From: an uncultured Alistipes sp. | Lineage (GTDB): Bacteria > Bacteroidota > Bacteroidia > Bacteroidales > Rikenellaceae | Assembly: GCA_905213895.1 (NCBI GenBank) | Contig: CAJMKE010000007.1 | Location: 56,315-120,314, forward strand | Direction of reading: 5' to 3' | Length of the DNA: 64,000 nt | Shown: positions 26,819 to 35,687 of the stretch, in pieces | How the letters are laid out: every line of letters starts with the position of its first letter | Position numbering within the stretch: the first letter of the stretch is position 1 | Translations under genes and position numbers: made by a program | Notes under the pieces: model-generated | The model's database searches: none | Told to the model about the DNA's origin: nothing | What the model saw: only the letters and a program-made list of their open reading frames with translations

Positions 26819-27391
26819 TTATTTTATGCCGCCCTTGATACTTTGATGAATCGACTCTCCGTAATAGACTATTGCTATTGTTTTGCCATATCTCAGGTTA
26901 ATTTCAATATCGAATTTGCATATATCGGTTTTGAAGTATTCGTTATCGAGGATGACCTCCGCCTCTTTAATATGGACAGATTTTATATTTTCTGTTTTAC
27001 TAAATACTTCGCCGTCGCGTAAATCATATATAATTTCATCATTATCAAATGTTTTTTCCGATATAGATATGTATATGTTGGATTCGTCCTCTCCGTCTAT
27101 TTCTGCTATTGGAAAAATGTCGTAGTCTACTATGTCATAAAGTGTGAACTCTCCTGAATACAGGTATGTTACAACGTCACCTGGAAACAATGGTGATGAA
27201 TATGTACAAGCCGATTTGAGGTCGTAAATGATTTTGTCGTTTACGGATATGCCTGGAATCTTTATGTTCGGATGCTCCGACCGCAGATAACCTCTGTATG
27301 ATTCGGGCTCGGGCTCAGGAATCGGTGTCTCCTGTTTCGTGCAGGCGGTTATAGATGCTATAATCGCGATTGCAAAAAGTATCTTTTTCAT
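26819..27391 (-). CDS. Small lipoprotein, candidate C10-protease inhibitor
   Basis: 190 residues with a lipobox (ITAC, Cys17) and a Pro/Glu-rich spacer (PIPEPEPES). The rest is beta-rich and acidic, with no enzyme motif. It begins 13 bases after the stop of the C10 protease gene and shares its promoter. In streptococci and Bacteroides, genes for C10 proteases are often followed by a dedicated inhibitor (Spi, staphostatin-like Bfi/Bti), so an inhibitor or maturation partner is a reasonable guess. I see no direct sequence match to those families, so this rests on position only. Codon use is AT-rich compared with flanking housekeeping genes. Confidence 0.5.
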   Translation of the reverse strand: MKKILFAIAIIASITACTKQETPIPEPEPESYRGYLRSEHPNIKIPGISVNDKIIYDLKSACTYSSPLFPGDVVTYLYSGEFTLYDIVDYDIFPIAEIDGEDESNIYISISEKTFDNDEIIYDLRDGEVFSKTENIKSVHIKEAEVILDNEYFKTDICKFDIEINLRYGKTIAIVYYGESIHQSIKGGIK

Positions 27392-27404
27392 AATATATTT
27401 TATT

Positions 27405-28772
27405 TTAATGGTGAATACCTCCTCTTAAACTAATGTTTTCTTGCAGAAAATATATATTGTGCGTAATTGATGTGTTGGAATCGTATCGTACGCCTTCGGT
27501 TGTTTTGATGCTTTCTCCGGCTGCAAAATAACCGTTGCATTCGCCGCCCCAACCCCAGTTGAAATGAACGAGTTGTTGGATATTTTCGATTACCGATGAT
27601 ACCTTATAATGTGGAACCGCTTTATTCCCGACATATTCGATATAATCGAGTTCGTAAGATGTGATTATTACATCCTTGTCGATATATCCGTCGAGTACCC
27701 ATGTATGACCACGACCGTCTGCGTCAGTGAGTAGAGGTTGAAGTTTATTTAATTCGGAACGTACAAAGTCCCAGTCAAAGCCATGCAATCGTATTGAATC
27801 TACGGTATATCCTAATCTGCTGAATGCTGACGTTCTGCCTGTGGCATAAACAGTTGTGTGATTTTTGGATTCATCGGTAGGGTCTGTAAAATAGACAGAT
27901 CCGTTCAATTCTCCTATTTGTCTTATAAGAGCGGAGATTTTCCAGTGGTTCTGTCCGCATGTCGCGGACGAGCAACCGGATTTATGATTTTTTATTGCAC
28001 TCCAAGGAATCGCGAATGTTTCGCCTATATGTTGTGCATTCGGGTTTTCTACATCCGGATGAACATTATTGACTGGTTTGGTAAGGCTATTCTTGTCTGT
28101 ATAAGTAGTTGTTATGGAATCGGGATATTCCCAGTAAGCCATTATCTGAGCGTTGGCAATCGTCGTGCAACCGGCAACGCCGTTGCTGCAATATGCCCCG
28201 AATACGCCGTCCTGATCCCATTTGGTCGTGCAGAGCGGACCGATTTTGTCGTTCTTGATAATCTCCGTTTCCGAATACTCCCTTGGAAAGTCGAATATCG
28301 GAATGTCGGGCATATTCGCCAGTTCCGCTGTCATGGAATCCATGTAGTTGTCGAAACCCTCGATGCCGGTCGGTCGCCCGTATTCGTAGTTGCCTTGTTC
28401 CGTTACGACGAGAACCGGCGAAACGCATCGGTTTGCCGCGATTATCGAAAATCCGGCGTTGTCGTTGAAATTGAATACGTAAACGAGCGTGTCGGTTTGC
28501 TCGATGCCGTCGTTTCGGGTGGATTGGCGGGTTACGCATCGACCGTCGCGGATGGTGCGGGCTTTGCCTGCCCTCGTAACTTCCGGACCGTCCACGATTC
28601 CGATGCTTTGGCGCGCGATTTCAAGTGCTTCGCCGTAACTGCGCGTGCGTCCCGACGGAGCGGATACCTGCAATTCGGGTGCGGAATCGGCGGAGAGAAT
28701 CTCTGCCGTATAGTTGTCGGTGCATGACGACAACATTGCGGCTGCGGTCAAAAAGAGGAGAAATCTTCCCAT
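27405..28772 (-). CDS. C10-family cysteine protease (streptopain-like) lipoprotein
   Basis: 455 residues with a lipobox (LSSC, Cys17). A propeptide-like region (about 45-165, SYGEALEIARQSIG, with FNFNDNAGFSIIAANRCVSPVLV) matches the Spi/SpeB prodomain pattern. The mature region starts near GPLCTTKWDQDGVFG. Catalytic Cys202 is in GVAGCTTIANAQIMAYWEYP and catalytic His356 in GRGHTWVLDGY; NWGWGGECNGYF near the C-terminus is the family's Trp-Gly loop. It likely degrades extracellular or host protein, or nutrient protein, from the cell surface. It heads a two-gene unit with its own consensus promoter. Confidence 0.9.
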   Translation of the reverse strand: MGRFLLFLTAAAMLSSCTDNYTAEILSADSAPELQVSAPSGRTRSYGEALEIARQSIGIVDGPEVTRAGKARTIRDGRCVTRQSTRNDGIEQTDTLVYVFNFNDNAGFSIIAANRCVSPVLVVTEQGNYEYGRPTGIEGFDNYMDSMTAELANMPDIPIFDFPREYSETEIIKNDKIGPLCTTKWDQDGVFGAYCSNGVAGCTTIANAQIMAYWEYPDSITTTYTDKNSLTKPVNNVHPDVENPNAQHIGETFAIPWSAIKNHKSGCSSATCGQNHWKISALIRQIGELNGSVYFTDPTDESKNHTTVYATGRTSAFSRLGYTVDSIRLHGFDWDFVRSELNKLQPLLTDADGRGHTWVLDGYIDKDVIITSYELDYIEYVGNKAVPHYKVSSVIENIQQLVHFNWGWGGECNGYFAAGESIKTTEGVRYDSNTSITHNIYFLQENISLRGGIHH

Positions 28773-28811
28773 AGGCGTATGTGTTAAAAGGCGGAATAGT
28801 GTTGCTCTCTA

Positions 28812-28843
28812 CAAATATAAGTCATAAAATATTATTATACAAA
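28812..28843 (-). promoter_or_regulatory. Promoter of the C10 protease gene
   Basis: Minus-strand TTTG (28840-28843), 20 bases, TATATTTG (28812-28819): a full consensus match 40 bases before the start codon. Confidence 0.75.
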
Positions 28844-28878
28844 TTTTTAGACGAAAAAGTAATGTGCCGTGCCGATAA

Positions 28879-28910
28879 AAAATGGCGGCACTTCTCGATG
28901 CCGCCATTTT
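28879..28910 (-). terminator. Terminator of the left subtilase/lipocalin unit
   Basis: Perfect 12-bp arms (28879-28890 and 28899-28910) followed on the minus strand by TTATC after a stem ending in Ts. It is 17 bases past the lipocalin-like stop and separates it from the C10 promoter. Confidence 0.75.
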
Positions 28911-28926
28911 TGCCCGATATATGCGA

Positions 28927-29400
28927 TTACAGGAATCGCGGTTCCTCCTCCGGTTCGTCCGTGGCGAGTTTGGTGCCTAATTCGCCGGACAGAATATACG
29001 ACGGGATAGGTTCTTTCACGTAGACTGCCGTGTCGCCGGCAGTCGTTCCGGTCAGCGTAAGCCGGTTGCCGTTGTCGGAGAATCCGATGACATAGGAAGC
29101 ATTGCTCCATGCCGTGCCGTCGGAGTATGTTCCGCTCAGAGTGTTGCCGCTGATGCGGTACATCCCCTCGTAGTGCGAGTAGGTCGGCTTGTAGAGCCGC
29201 TGGTAAATGTCGAACGTGCCGTCGTCGCCGAACGACATGTATATGTCGGCGGCATCGAGGCTGCTCCACGATACCAGATGCCATTCGCCGACGATTGAGC
29301 CGTCGCTGTCTTTCGGAGTTTCGATTTTGTTCGTTTCGCCGCAGCCTGCGAGCGCGAACATCGCCGCAAGACCTAACAGTATAATTTTGATGCTTTTCAT
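28927..29400 (-). CDS. Lipocalin-like lipoprotein (left copy)
   Basis: 157 residues with a lipobox (FALAGC, Cys20). IVGEWHLVSW near residue 36, then eight or so short strands (YMSFGDDGTFDIYQ, YRISGNTLSGTYSDG) follow the pattern of the small lipocalin-like domains common in Bacteroidetes. It starts 15 bases after the subtilase stop. A related protein follows the right-hand subtilase at 49745-50221, in the same order. The constant pairing suggests it binds a product of the protease or protects or localises it; this is inference. Confidence 0.7.
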   Translation of the reverse strand: MKSIKIILLGLAAMFALAGCGETNKIETPKDSDGSIVGEWHLVSWSSLDAADIYMSFGDDGTFDIYQRLYKPTYSHYEGMYRISGNTLSGTYSDGTAWSNASYVIGFSDNGNRLTLTGTTAGDTAVYVKEPIPSYILSGELGTKLATDEPEEEPRFL

Positions 29401-29415
29401 AGTTTTTCCGCGTTT

Positions 29416-31425
29416 TTATAACCAACCTCCGTTTGCCGAATGATTCTCGCGTGCGATGAGTGCGAACTCCTTGATGACCGGCATGCCGTTTATGCCGTTT
29501 GAATTACCGTTTCCGGCAACAAGCGTAACCCTTAAAATCGCTGAACCGGTATTGCGGCATTGCAGCAGAATCCTCTTTCCGAAGACGGTCGGTTGCGATG
29601 TCATACCCAGACGTGCCATATCTTCCGCCGAAACTGTCGCCGCATTTACGGTCATATTCAAATCTCCGCTGCCGAGGTACGGCTGTATGTCGATGGATTG
29701 CTGGCTGCCTGTCGCTATCGGCAGGCATGTGATGCCGCGGATGTTCATCAATACCTGATAGGCGTCGATGCAACCGGTTCCCATTTGCTTGTCGAATCGC
29801 GACAAATCGAGAGTCGCTCTGCTGCCAGCATCGGTTACGAACTGTTTTGTGCCGGTACAGTATCGGTTTATGTCGTTTACCGATGTGAGCAGAATGGTGT
29901 TGAACTCATCGCGCGTAAACTTTTTTCCGGTTTGCAACGCGTATGAAAGTCCGAGTGCCGCTACGCCCGAAACGTGCGGACATGCCATCGACGTACCTTG
30001 CGCATAACCGTAGTTGCCGTTGTTGATGGTCGATAGAACCTGTGATGCCCCTGTACGGTTATCGAACATCGATTGGTAGACATCGCCGCCGGGAGCCGCG
30101 ATGTTGCAGCCCGGTCCGTAATTGGTGTAGTATGCCGGAGTGTAGTCGCACGACATGGAAGTTACGGATATGTAGTTGCGGAATGCCCCCGGATATCCCG
30201 ACATGCCGACCATGTCGTTGCCGGCAGCGAATATTACGATTCCGCCGTCGACAGCCTCGCAATTACGGCTCGATATGAAGTAGTCGATAGCCTGTTTCTC
30301 GGCACTCGAACCGCTCGCGTATTGTGAGTCGGAGGTTACCGTTCCTGCCGTATAACCGTAACTGCACTGGATTATGGCGGCACCGTTGTCCGCTGCGTAC
30401 TTGATTGCCTTGGCTGAAATCGACGACGATCCGCCGGCTTTGTTATAGAAAATCTGGCACGACATAATCTTTACACCGTCGTTCTTGCCCGACCCTCCGG
30501 CGATGCCGCAGACTCCTGCGCCGTTGTTGTTCACGGCAGCAACCGTACCTGCAACGTGCGTTCCGTGTTCCGGTGCGTCGCCTTCGGTGCTTATCGTAAG
30601 CGGACAGTCGGATACGAAATTATAGCCGTGTACGTCGTCCTTATAGCCGTTGCCGTCGTCATCGTTTCCTGCCGAACCGGTGTTTTCGCGCTCGTTCACC
30701 CACATGTTGGCTGCCAAATCGGGGTGGTCCCACTGCACGCAGTTGTCCACGACGGCGACTATCACACGCGGGTCGCCCGTACATAAACGCCATGCCTCGC
30801 CGCAGTTCACATCCGCTCCGGCTTTGATGCCCGAATATATCGATTTGTCGCCGGTGTTGATGTAGTGCCACTGGCGCGACAGATACGGGTCGTTGAATTG
30901 CACGTTAGAGCGGGTGGATGTCGTTCTGAACAGTTCGTTATCTGCTATCGGTGTGATTTTGCCGCTGTGTACGTGCGTCAGTTGCTGGTTGAACTCGATG
31001 CGCTCGACTTCGGCGACTTTCGCCATGGCGTGCGCCGCTTCGTCGAGGTCGGCATTTTCGTCGAACCTGACGATGTACCAGCGGTGCAGACCGGCTGCAC
31101 GTGTGCGCTCTTCGTTGCGTACATCGACAGGGAACAGACGCTGCATGGATTTTACGCCGATGTTTTCGAGAACGGCGTCGAAATCGTCGATGCCCGAACG
31201 TGTCGCACCGGAGCGCGAAACGCCCGATTCGACCTTCGTCGCAGCCCCTTCGTCGAAATAGACGAGCAACTCGCCGCCCACGGCGTTGTCGGACGTGAAT
31301 ACGAGTTTAGACGCAGTCTTGCCGTTATCGACGGCAATCTGCTCTGTCGCATCCTTGACGCACGAACTCATGATTATCGTCGCCGACAGAATCAGTGCGC
31401 CCAATAGTGTTTTGGATTTTGTCAT
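29416..31425 (-). CDS. Subtilisin-like (S8) protease lipoprotein, left copy
   Basis: 669 residues with a lipobox (MSSC, Cys22). A prodomain-like region (about 40-150) ends near FNQQLTHVHSG. The catalytic triad is Asp227 (VAVVDNCVQWDHPDL), His287 (HGTHVAG) and Ser479 (GTSMACPHVSG); Asn403 (AAGND) forms the oxyanion hole. The Asp motif is unusual: D-N-C replaces the common D-T/S-G. A beta-sandwich C-terminal domain follows (about 575-669). The right-hand paralogue at 47690-49723 has D-H-C in the same place. It is separated from the upstream lipoprotein gene by 128 bases with a hairpin, so it may be transcribed separately. No clear promoter box was seen. Confidence 0.9.
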   Translation of the reverse strand: MTKSKTLLGALILSATIIMSSCVKDATEQIAVDNGKTASKLVFTSDNAVGGELLVYFDEGAATKVESGVSRSGATRSGIDDFDAVLENIGVKSMQRLFPVDVRNEERTRAAGLHRWYIVRFDENADLDEAAHAMAKVAEVERIEFNQQLTHVHSGKITPIADNELFRTTSTRSNVQFNDPYLSRQWHYINTGDKSIYSGIKAGADVNCGEAWRLCTGDPRVIVAVVDNCVQWDHPDLAANMWVNERENTGSAGNDDDGNGYKDDVHGYNFVSDCPLTISTEGDAPEHGTHVAGTVAAVNNNGAGVCGIAGGSGKNDGVKIMSCQIFYNKAGGSSSISAKAIKYAADNGAAIIQCSYGYTAGTVTSDSQYASGSSAEKQAIDYFISSRNCEAVDGGIVIFAAGNDMVGMSGYPGAFRNYISVTSMSCDYTPAYYTNYGPGCNIAAPGGDVYQSMFDNRTGASQVLSTINNGNYGYAQGTSMACPHVSGVAALGLSYALQTGKKFTRDEFNTILLTSVNDINRYCTGTKQFVTDAGSRATLDLSRFDKQMGTGCIDAYQVLMNIRGITCLPIATGSQQSIDIQPYLGSGDLNMTVNAATVSAEDMARLGMTSQPTVFGKRILLQCRNTGSAILRVTLVAGNGNSNGINGMPVIKEFALIARENHSANGGWL

Positions 31426-31493
31426 AACTTTTATGTTTCAATATATCATACGGTTAAAAGTCGTCGGGTCGGTTTCTTCGATTTAGACCACAG

Positions 31494-31524
31494 AACCCGA
31501 CACGGTTCTGCGCCGTGTCGGGTT
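31494..31524. terminator. Hairpin upstream of the left subtilase
   Basis: Perfect 12-bp arms (AACCCGACACGG at 31494-31505 and its complement at 31513-31524). A TTT run follows on the plus strand only. It may end or attenuate the left SusCD transcript before the subtilase gene. Confidence 0.55.
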
Positions 31525-31553
31525 TTTGCGGTAAAAGGGTGTAGACAAAGACT

Positions 31554-33923
31554 TTATTTCATCGCTTCGAGCAGTGCACTGCCGTTTTGGGCAGCACGAC
31601 GGTCGAATGCTTTGTGCAACGGTTCGCAAGCCTGTGCATTTACTTTCAGCGTTGCGAGTTTGCGCTCCATGCGCATTTCCGTTCCGCATACGCCCGATTT
31701 CAGAGCCTCCTTGCGATTGGCAACTTTCAGGTCGTTCATATCGAAGTTGCGATACGGAACCTTAGTCCGTGAAACTATGCTGTTCGTCTTCTTTTTCAGG
31801 AAACTCGAAACCGACGAAGTCTCGACATAAGGCGCGATAACCGACGTTGCATCGTAGACTGCCATTGCTCCGATAATCTCGTCAATCTTGTTGTCGGAGG
31901 TTATCGTTGCGAGGTCTACCTCTACATGCATTCCCGTATTCAGTCCTTTGAGTTGCTTCGTCGCCGAATCGATGGTTACGACAACCGGATCCTTGCCGGT
32001 GTTTCCGACTGCTTCGTTGAACGAGAATACGCCGTAAGCATAATTTGTACCCTGTATTGTCGTAATATACCACTTGCCGAGGTCGGAACTTGTCAAAGTA
32101 AGCGTCAGAGCCGCCGGGTCATAAACGCCGGTCCACTCTATGCCGTCCTCCCAAACGAAATCCGTAGCGAGGAAGTCGGTAACGCTCGTGCTCGATACTG
32201 CCGTTACATTGAATATGTTCTCCGAAGCATTTTCGCCCTCACCGCAAACCATCGTGTAGTCGCCGATTACCATTTCGCCGCTGTATTCGGCTGCCGCAGT
32301 TGAGCAGGTTGCCGTAGCGAGCGCACTCTTGCCGTAATTGTTCTTTGCGAGAACAACTATCGAATAAGAGGTAGCCGGTTTCATATTGCTGAATACCGTA
32401 CCCCAGTATCCGTTCGCTTCGAGGAAGTCGAACTGTTTGGATGTCCACTTGGAGCCGTACGCACTCATTACTTCTTCCCAGGTCAGACCCATCGAACCGT
32501 CATCGATGGCGTTAATCAGGCTGGTCGTATTGACATAGTATGTTACCTCTGACAATTCCTTACCTGTAATCATTGCGGCAAGACTCGTTTCGTCCGGATA
32601 TTGAGCGACCAGATTAGGATTGAATTCGCTGACCTTCATCAGTTCTACTGCAATTTCGCAATCCGGTGCTGTGCCGCCGCCTGCTCCCGGGAAGTAGAAT
32701 TTTATGGATGTGGCACCTTTGACGGTCGGTTTGCCCTCCTTGTCGAGTGCTACCGCAACCAGCGTATATGCTCCGCCCGAAGGGAGTGCGAACTTTTCGG
32801 TTACGGTATTGCCCTCCTCGGCGAGTTCGGTTACCTTGACGACATCTTCGTTCGTGCCGTCTACAATCGCTGCGACCGCAGCCTCGATGTCGTTGTCGCC
32901 GAGGTTGCCGGATGCCACCGTATAGTGGAAGCCGGTCGCATCGTCGCCGTAGGTGAAATTGACGTATGCCGATGCCGTCGTACCGTCGGCTTCGATTTTC
33001 ATGCCGTCGTATTCGGCTGCCAGCGAATAATCGGCTATTTCGATTCCGGGGAATACGATACGGAACATGCCGGATGTGTTGGCATATTGACCGCCTTTGA
33101 GGCAGAACAGTGCCAGTCCACGCTCAGGGAACGTTATGATGCCGTCTTCCAACTTGCCGAGACCGTCCTGCAATGTGGCGATTTCGTAATCGCCGTAACT
33201 GGAATCAATGTCGGTTATGCCGGAGAACTGACGCGGGATAAACACTCCGTTAGAGTCGGAGCAGTTGATGGTGATATTGGTCGGAGTGTATCTTACCAAC
33301 CCTGCTTCGATTTCGGACCGCGAATAGCCGAAGAACGGTTCGAGGAAATTCCAGCCGTACATGTCCTCTATCATGTAGATGCCTTCGCGCGTCTTGTGCC
33401 TGTGGATTCTTACAGGAATATTCGCCGAAGCGTCTCCACGGAACATCGACGTAAACCAGTCGTCGCGGAACAGTCCTTCGCCTTCGAGAATCCAAGGCCA
33501 TGGTGCAATGATTATCGACAACGAACTTTCGCCGTAAGGGGTCGTGTTGTTTTCGTCGTTGATGAGCAGCGAAACCGGATATTCCGTGCCGTCTACGAGT
33601 TTGGAGCGGTCGAACGTGATTTTCAGGGCAGCGGTATTCTCGCCTGCGGCGAAAGATACCGATGACGGGATGTCGAACAGTTCCGATTCGTCGCTGCCGA
33701 GAATATTTATAACGGCAGCCTCGTCGGTAACTATACGTTTTACGGGGATGGTTACGCTGTTTTCATCCTCTCCCAGATAATACGATGCCGGAACGGTTGT
33801 CGGAAAATAGACTTGTATGCCGTCGACCGTCGGACCTGCTTCGAAGTCCTTGTTCTCGCAGGCGGTGAAGAGACCTGCGAGAATGGCGACGAGCGTCAGA
33901 TAGAATATTTTGATATTTTTCAT
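31554..33923 (-). CDS. Large surface lipoprotein of the left SusCD operon
   Basis: 789 residues with a lipobox (LFTAC, Cys22). Residues about 30-135 look like a Calx-beta/DUF1735-type domain (VYFPTTVPASYYLGEDENSVTIPVKR, SVSFAAGENTAALKITFD). Middle FN3-like segments and a C-terminal region (YTMVCGEGENASENIFNVTAVS, GVYDPAALTLTLT) are shared with the 663-aa protein at 45514-47505, including an odd basic C-terminal tail with KKKTNSIVSRTKVPYRNF. It begins 11 bases after susD, the usual place of the ligand-capturing surface lipoprotein. The ligand may be peptide rather than glycan, given the linked proteases; this is inference. Confidence 0.72.
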   Translation of the reverse strand: MKNIKIFYLTLVAILAGLFTACENKDFEAGPTVDGIQVYFPTTVPASYYLGEDENSVTIPVKRIVTDEAAVINILGSDESELFDIPSSVSFAAGENTAALKITFDRSKLVDGTEYPVSLLINDENNTTPYGESSLSIIIAPWPWILEGEGLFRDDWFTSMFRGDASANIPVRIHRHKTREGIYMIEDMYGWNFLEPFFGYSRSEIEAGLVRYTPTNITINCSDSNGVFIPRQFSGITDIDSSYGDYEIATLQDGLGKLEDGIITFPERGLALFCLKGGQYANTSGMFRIVFPGIEIADYSLAAEYDGMKIEADGTTASAYVNFTYGDDATGFHYTVASGNLGDNDIEAAVAAIVDGTNEDVVKVTELAEEGNTVTEKFALPSGGAYTLVAVALDKEGKPTVKGATSIKFYFPGAGGGTAPDCEIAVELMKVSEFNPNLVAQYPDETSLAAMITGKELSEVTYYVNTTSLINAIDDGSMGLTWEEVMSAYGSKWTSKQFDFLEANGYWGTVFSNMKPATSYSIVVLAKNNYGKSALATATCSTAAAEYSGEMVIGDYTMVCGEGENASENIFNVTAVSSTSVTDFLATDFVWEDGIEWTGVYDPAALTLTLTSSDLGKWYITTIQGTNYAYGVFSFNEAVGNTGKDPVVVTIDSATKQLKGLNTGMHVEVDLATITSDNKIDEIIGAMAVYDATSVIAPYVETSSVSSFLKKKTNSIVSRTKVPYRNFDMNDLKVANRKEALKSGVCGTEMRMERKLATLKVNAQACEPLHKAFDRRAAQNGSALLEAMK

Positions 33924-33934
33924 AGTCGTATGTT

Positions 33935-35674
33935 TTACTGTATGTTAAATGGTTTGTCCGAAATGGCGGTATCGACCGATGAAACCGAACGTACTGTCTG
34001 CAACGGATTAGGGTTGTTTACGATACCGGTGTTTCGCGTAGTCGCCGACAACGGAATCACGCAGTTCCACCAAGGGGCGCGACCGTCGGTCGAGAACTGT
34101 GCCATAGAAGGTGCGTTCGTGCCTTCGTCGCCGTTGTGCATGCTCATGTTCAGACGCTTCATGTCGTAGAATACGATGCCTTCGCCCCAGAATTCGATAC
34201 GTTTCTGGAAAATTATCTCCTCCACGATGTCTGCTACTGCCGAAATAGTATAGCGTTTGTTGCGGTAACTCATGAACGTCGTGAGAAGATTGCGTGCAGC
34301 ACCTTCGTCGTAGTGTGCCGTAGCCTCGGCCTCGATGAGGTACATCTCCTCGACACGCATCATCGGGATGCTCGTTACGTTGGCAACCGTAAAGTTGGTC
34401 TTCTCTCCGCTGTTAGTGTGGAACTTGAACGATGTGTAAGGTGCGATAGGGGAGTTGGAATCCTCGCTCGTGCCTTCGAAGTCCTCTTTCGTAAGGGTGG
34501 TGTACGGCTGTATGCGCGAATAACTGCGGTCGCCGTCTACAAATACCTTCTTGCGGAAGTCGGATACCGGTATGCGGTTGAAACTGAATACTGAGATACC
34601 CGGCTGCGAGCCGTTGCCGTATCCGTACATGGCCTCCGGCGACATGTGTGCCGACCACGACAAGAGATTGTTAATAACTGTGTCGGCGGATTGAACCATG
34701 CCCCACAGCCACGAAGCGTCCTTTTTGTTGAATCCGCCCGATACACTGGTCCAACTGCTTTCGGTCATGATTGTGCAGCCCGAAGCCTCGATTGCCTTAC
34801 GGGCATATTCGGCAGCCTTCTTGTAGGCGTCGTTTCCGGTCGGAATCTTCTCGTAATTCTCGCTGAAACCGCCGAGCCAGAGATATGCACGCGCTTTGAG
34901 TCCGTATACGACCGCCAGCGAAGGGAGGTTGATTGAGGTCTGGGTGAAATCTTTCAGACACTCCTCGGCTTCGTCCAAATCGGAGAAAATGAACTCGAAC
35001 ATCGTTTCACGGTCTGCACGAGGATTGTTGCGAGCCTCGTCCTCGGTCGTGAGTTCGGTAACGATAGGAACGGTCAGCCCTTCGACTTCGAGTACTTCGC
35101 TTTCATAAGCGGTACGATTCGGTGCTTTGGCAGGCAACGCCTCGTAGAGACGAGCCATATCGAGATAGAAAAGCGCACGGAACGCTTTCGCCATACCGCG
35201 TACCTCTTTCAAATCTTCGTTGTCTCCGGCAGCGAGGATAGCGGAGTTGGCCTCTTTGATGAAGGTGTAGTAATTGTTCCAAAAGAATCCTACGCAATAT
35301 CCTGTGGCGGAGAGACCGTTGATGTTGGCAGGATAGAGGTAGCCTTGCCAGCGGTCATAGTACTGGTTGCCGCCAGGCATGTTGCCGCTGACAGGAAATA
35401 CTTCGCCAGCCAGACGGTCGGTAGCACCGAAAATGCCTGCATAACCGAAATCGAAATGTTCGCCGCTGACGGAACCCGTTCTATTGACTATAAGCGATGT
35501 CGAAACGGCAGATATGATGGATTTGCCTGCGAACGGAGATTCCTCGCGCTGGTCTTCGGTAACGGTGCTGCCCATCGGCAAAGTCTCCTTTATACAGCCG
35601 GTCATGACAATTGTCGCACCGCAGAGCAATGCCGTCGAAATCTTTGCTATTTTATTTACTTTCATAATATTCAA
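33935..35674 (-). CDS. SusD/RagB-family lipoprotein (left)
   Basis: 579 residues with a lipobox (IVMTGC) after MKVNKIAKIS; an internal start at 35665 is possible. The helical RagB/SusD core shows RGMAKAFRALFYLDMARLYEALPAKAP (the conserved A-x-A-x-R-A-x-x-Y/F motif) and the C-terminal IEFWGEGIVFYDMKRLNM, both family signatures. It closes the left SusC barrel. It begins 13 bases after the susC stop. The lipobox region (CIKETLPMGST) is nearly the same as in the right-hand SusD, but the rest has diverged, as expected if the two bind different ligands. Confidence 0.92.
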   Translation of the reverse strand: MNIMKVNKIAKISTALLCGATIVMTGCIKETLPMGSTVTEDQREESPFAGKSIISAVSTSLIVNRTGSVSGEHFDFGYAGIFGATDRLAGEVFPVSGNMPGGNQYYDRWQGYLYPANINGLSATGYCVGFFWNNYYTFIKEANSAILAAGDNEDLKEVRGMAKAFRALFYLDMARLYEALPAKAPNRTAYESEVLEVEGLTVPIVTELTTEDEARNNPRADRETMFEFIFSDLDEAEECLKDFTQTSINLPSLAVVYGLKARAYLWLGGFSENYEKIPTGNDAYKKAAEYARKAIEASGCTIMTESSWTSVSGGFNKKDASWLWGMVQSADTVINNLLSWSAHMSPEAMYGYGNGSQPGISVFSFNRIPVSDFRKKVFVDGDRSYSRIQPYTTLTKEDFEGTSEDSNSPIAPYTSFKFHTNSGEKTNFTVANVTSIPMMRVEEMYLIEAEATAHYDEGAARNLLTTFMSYRNKRYTISAVADIVEEIIFQKRIEFWGEGIVFYDMKRLNMSMHNGDEGTNAPSMAQFSTDGRAPWWNCVIPLSATTRNTGIVNNPNPLQTVRSVSSVDTAISDKPFNIQ

Positions 35675-35687
35675 TATTTACAAATTG

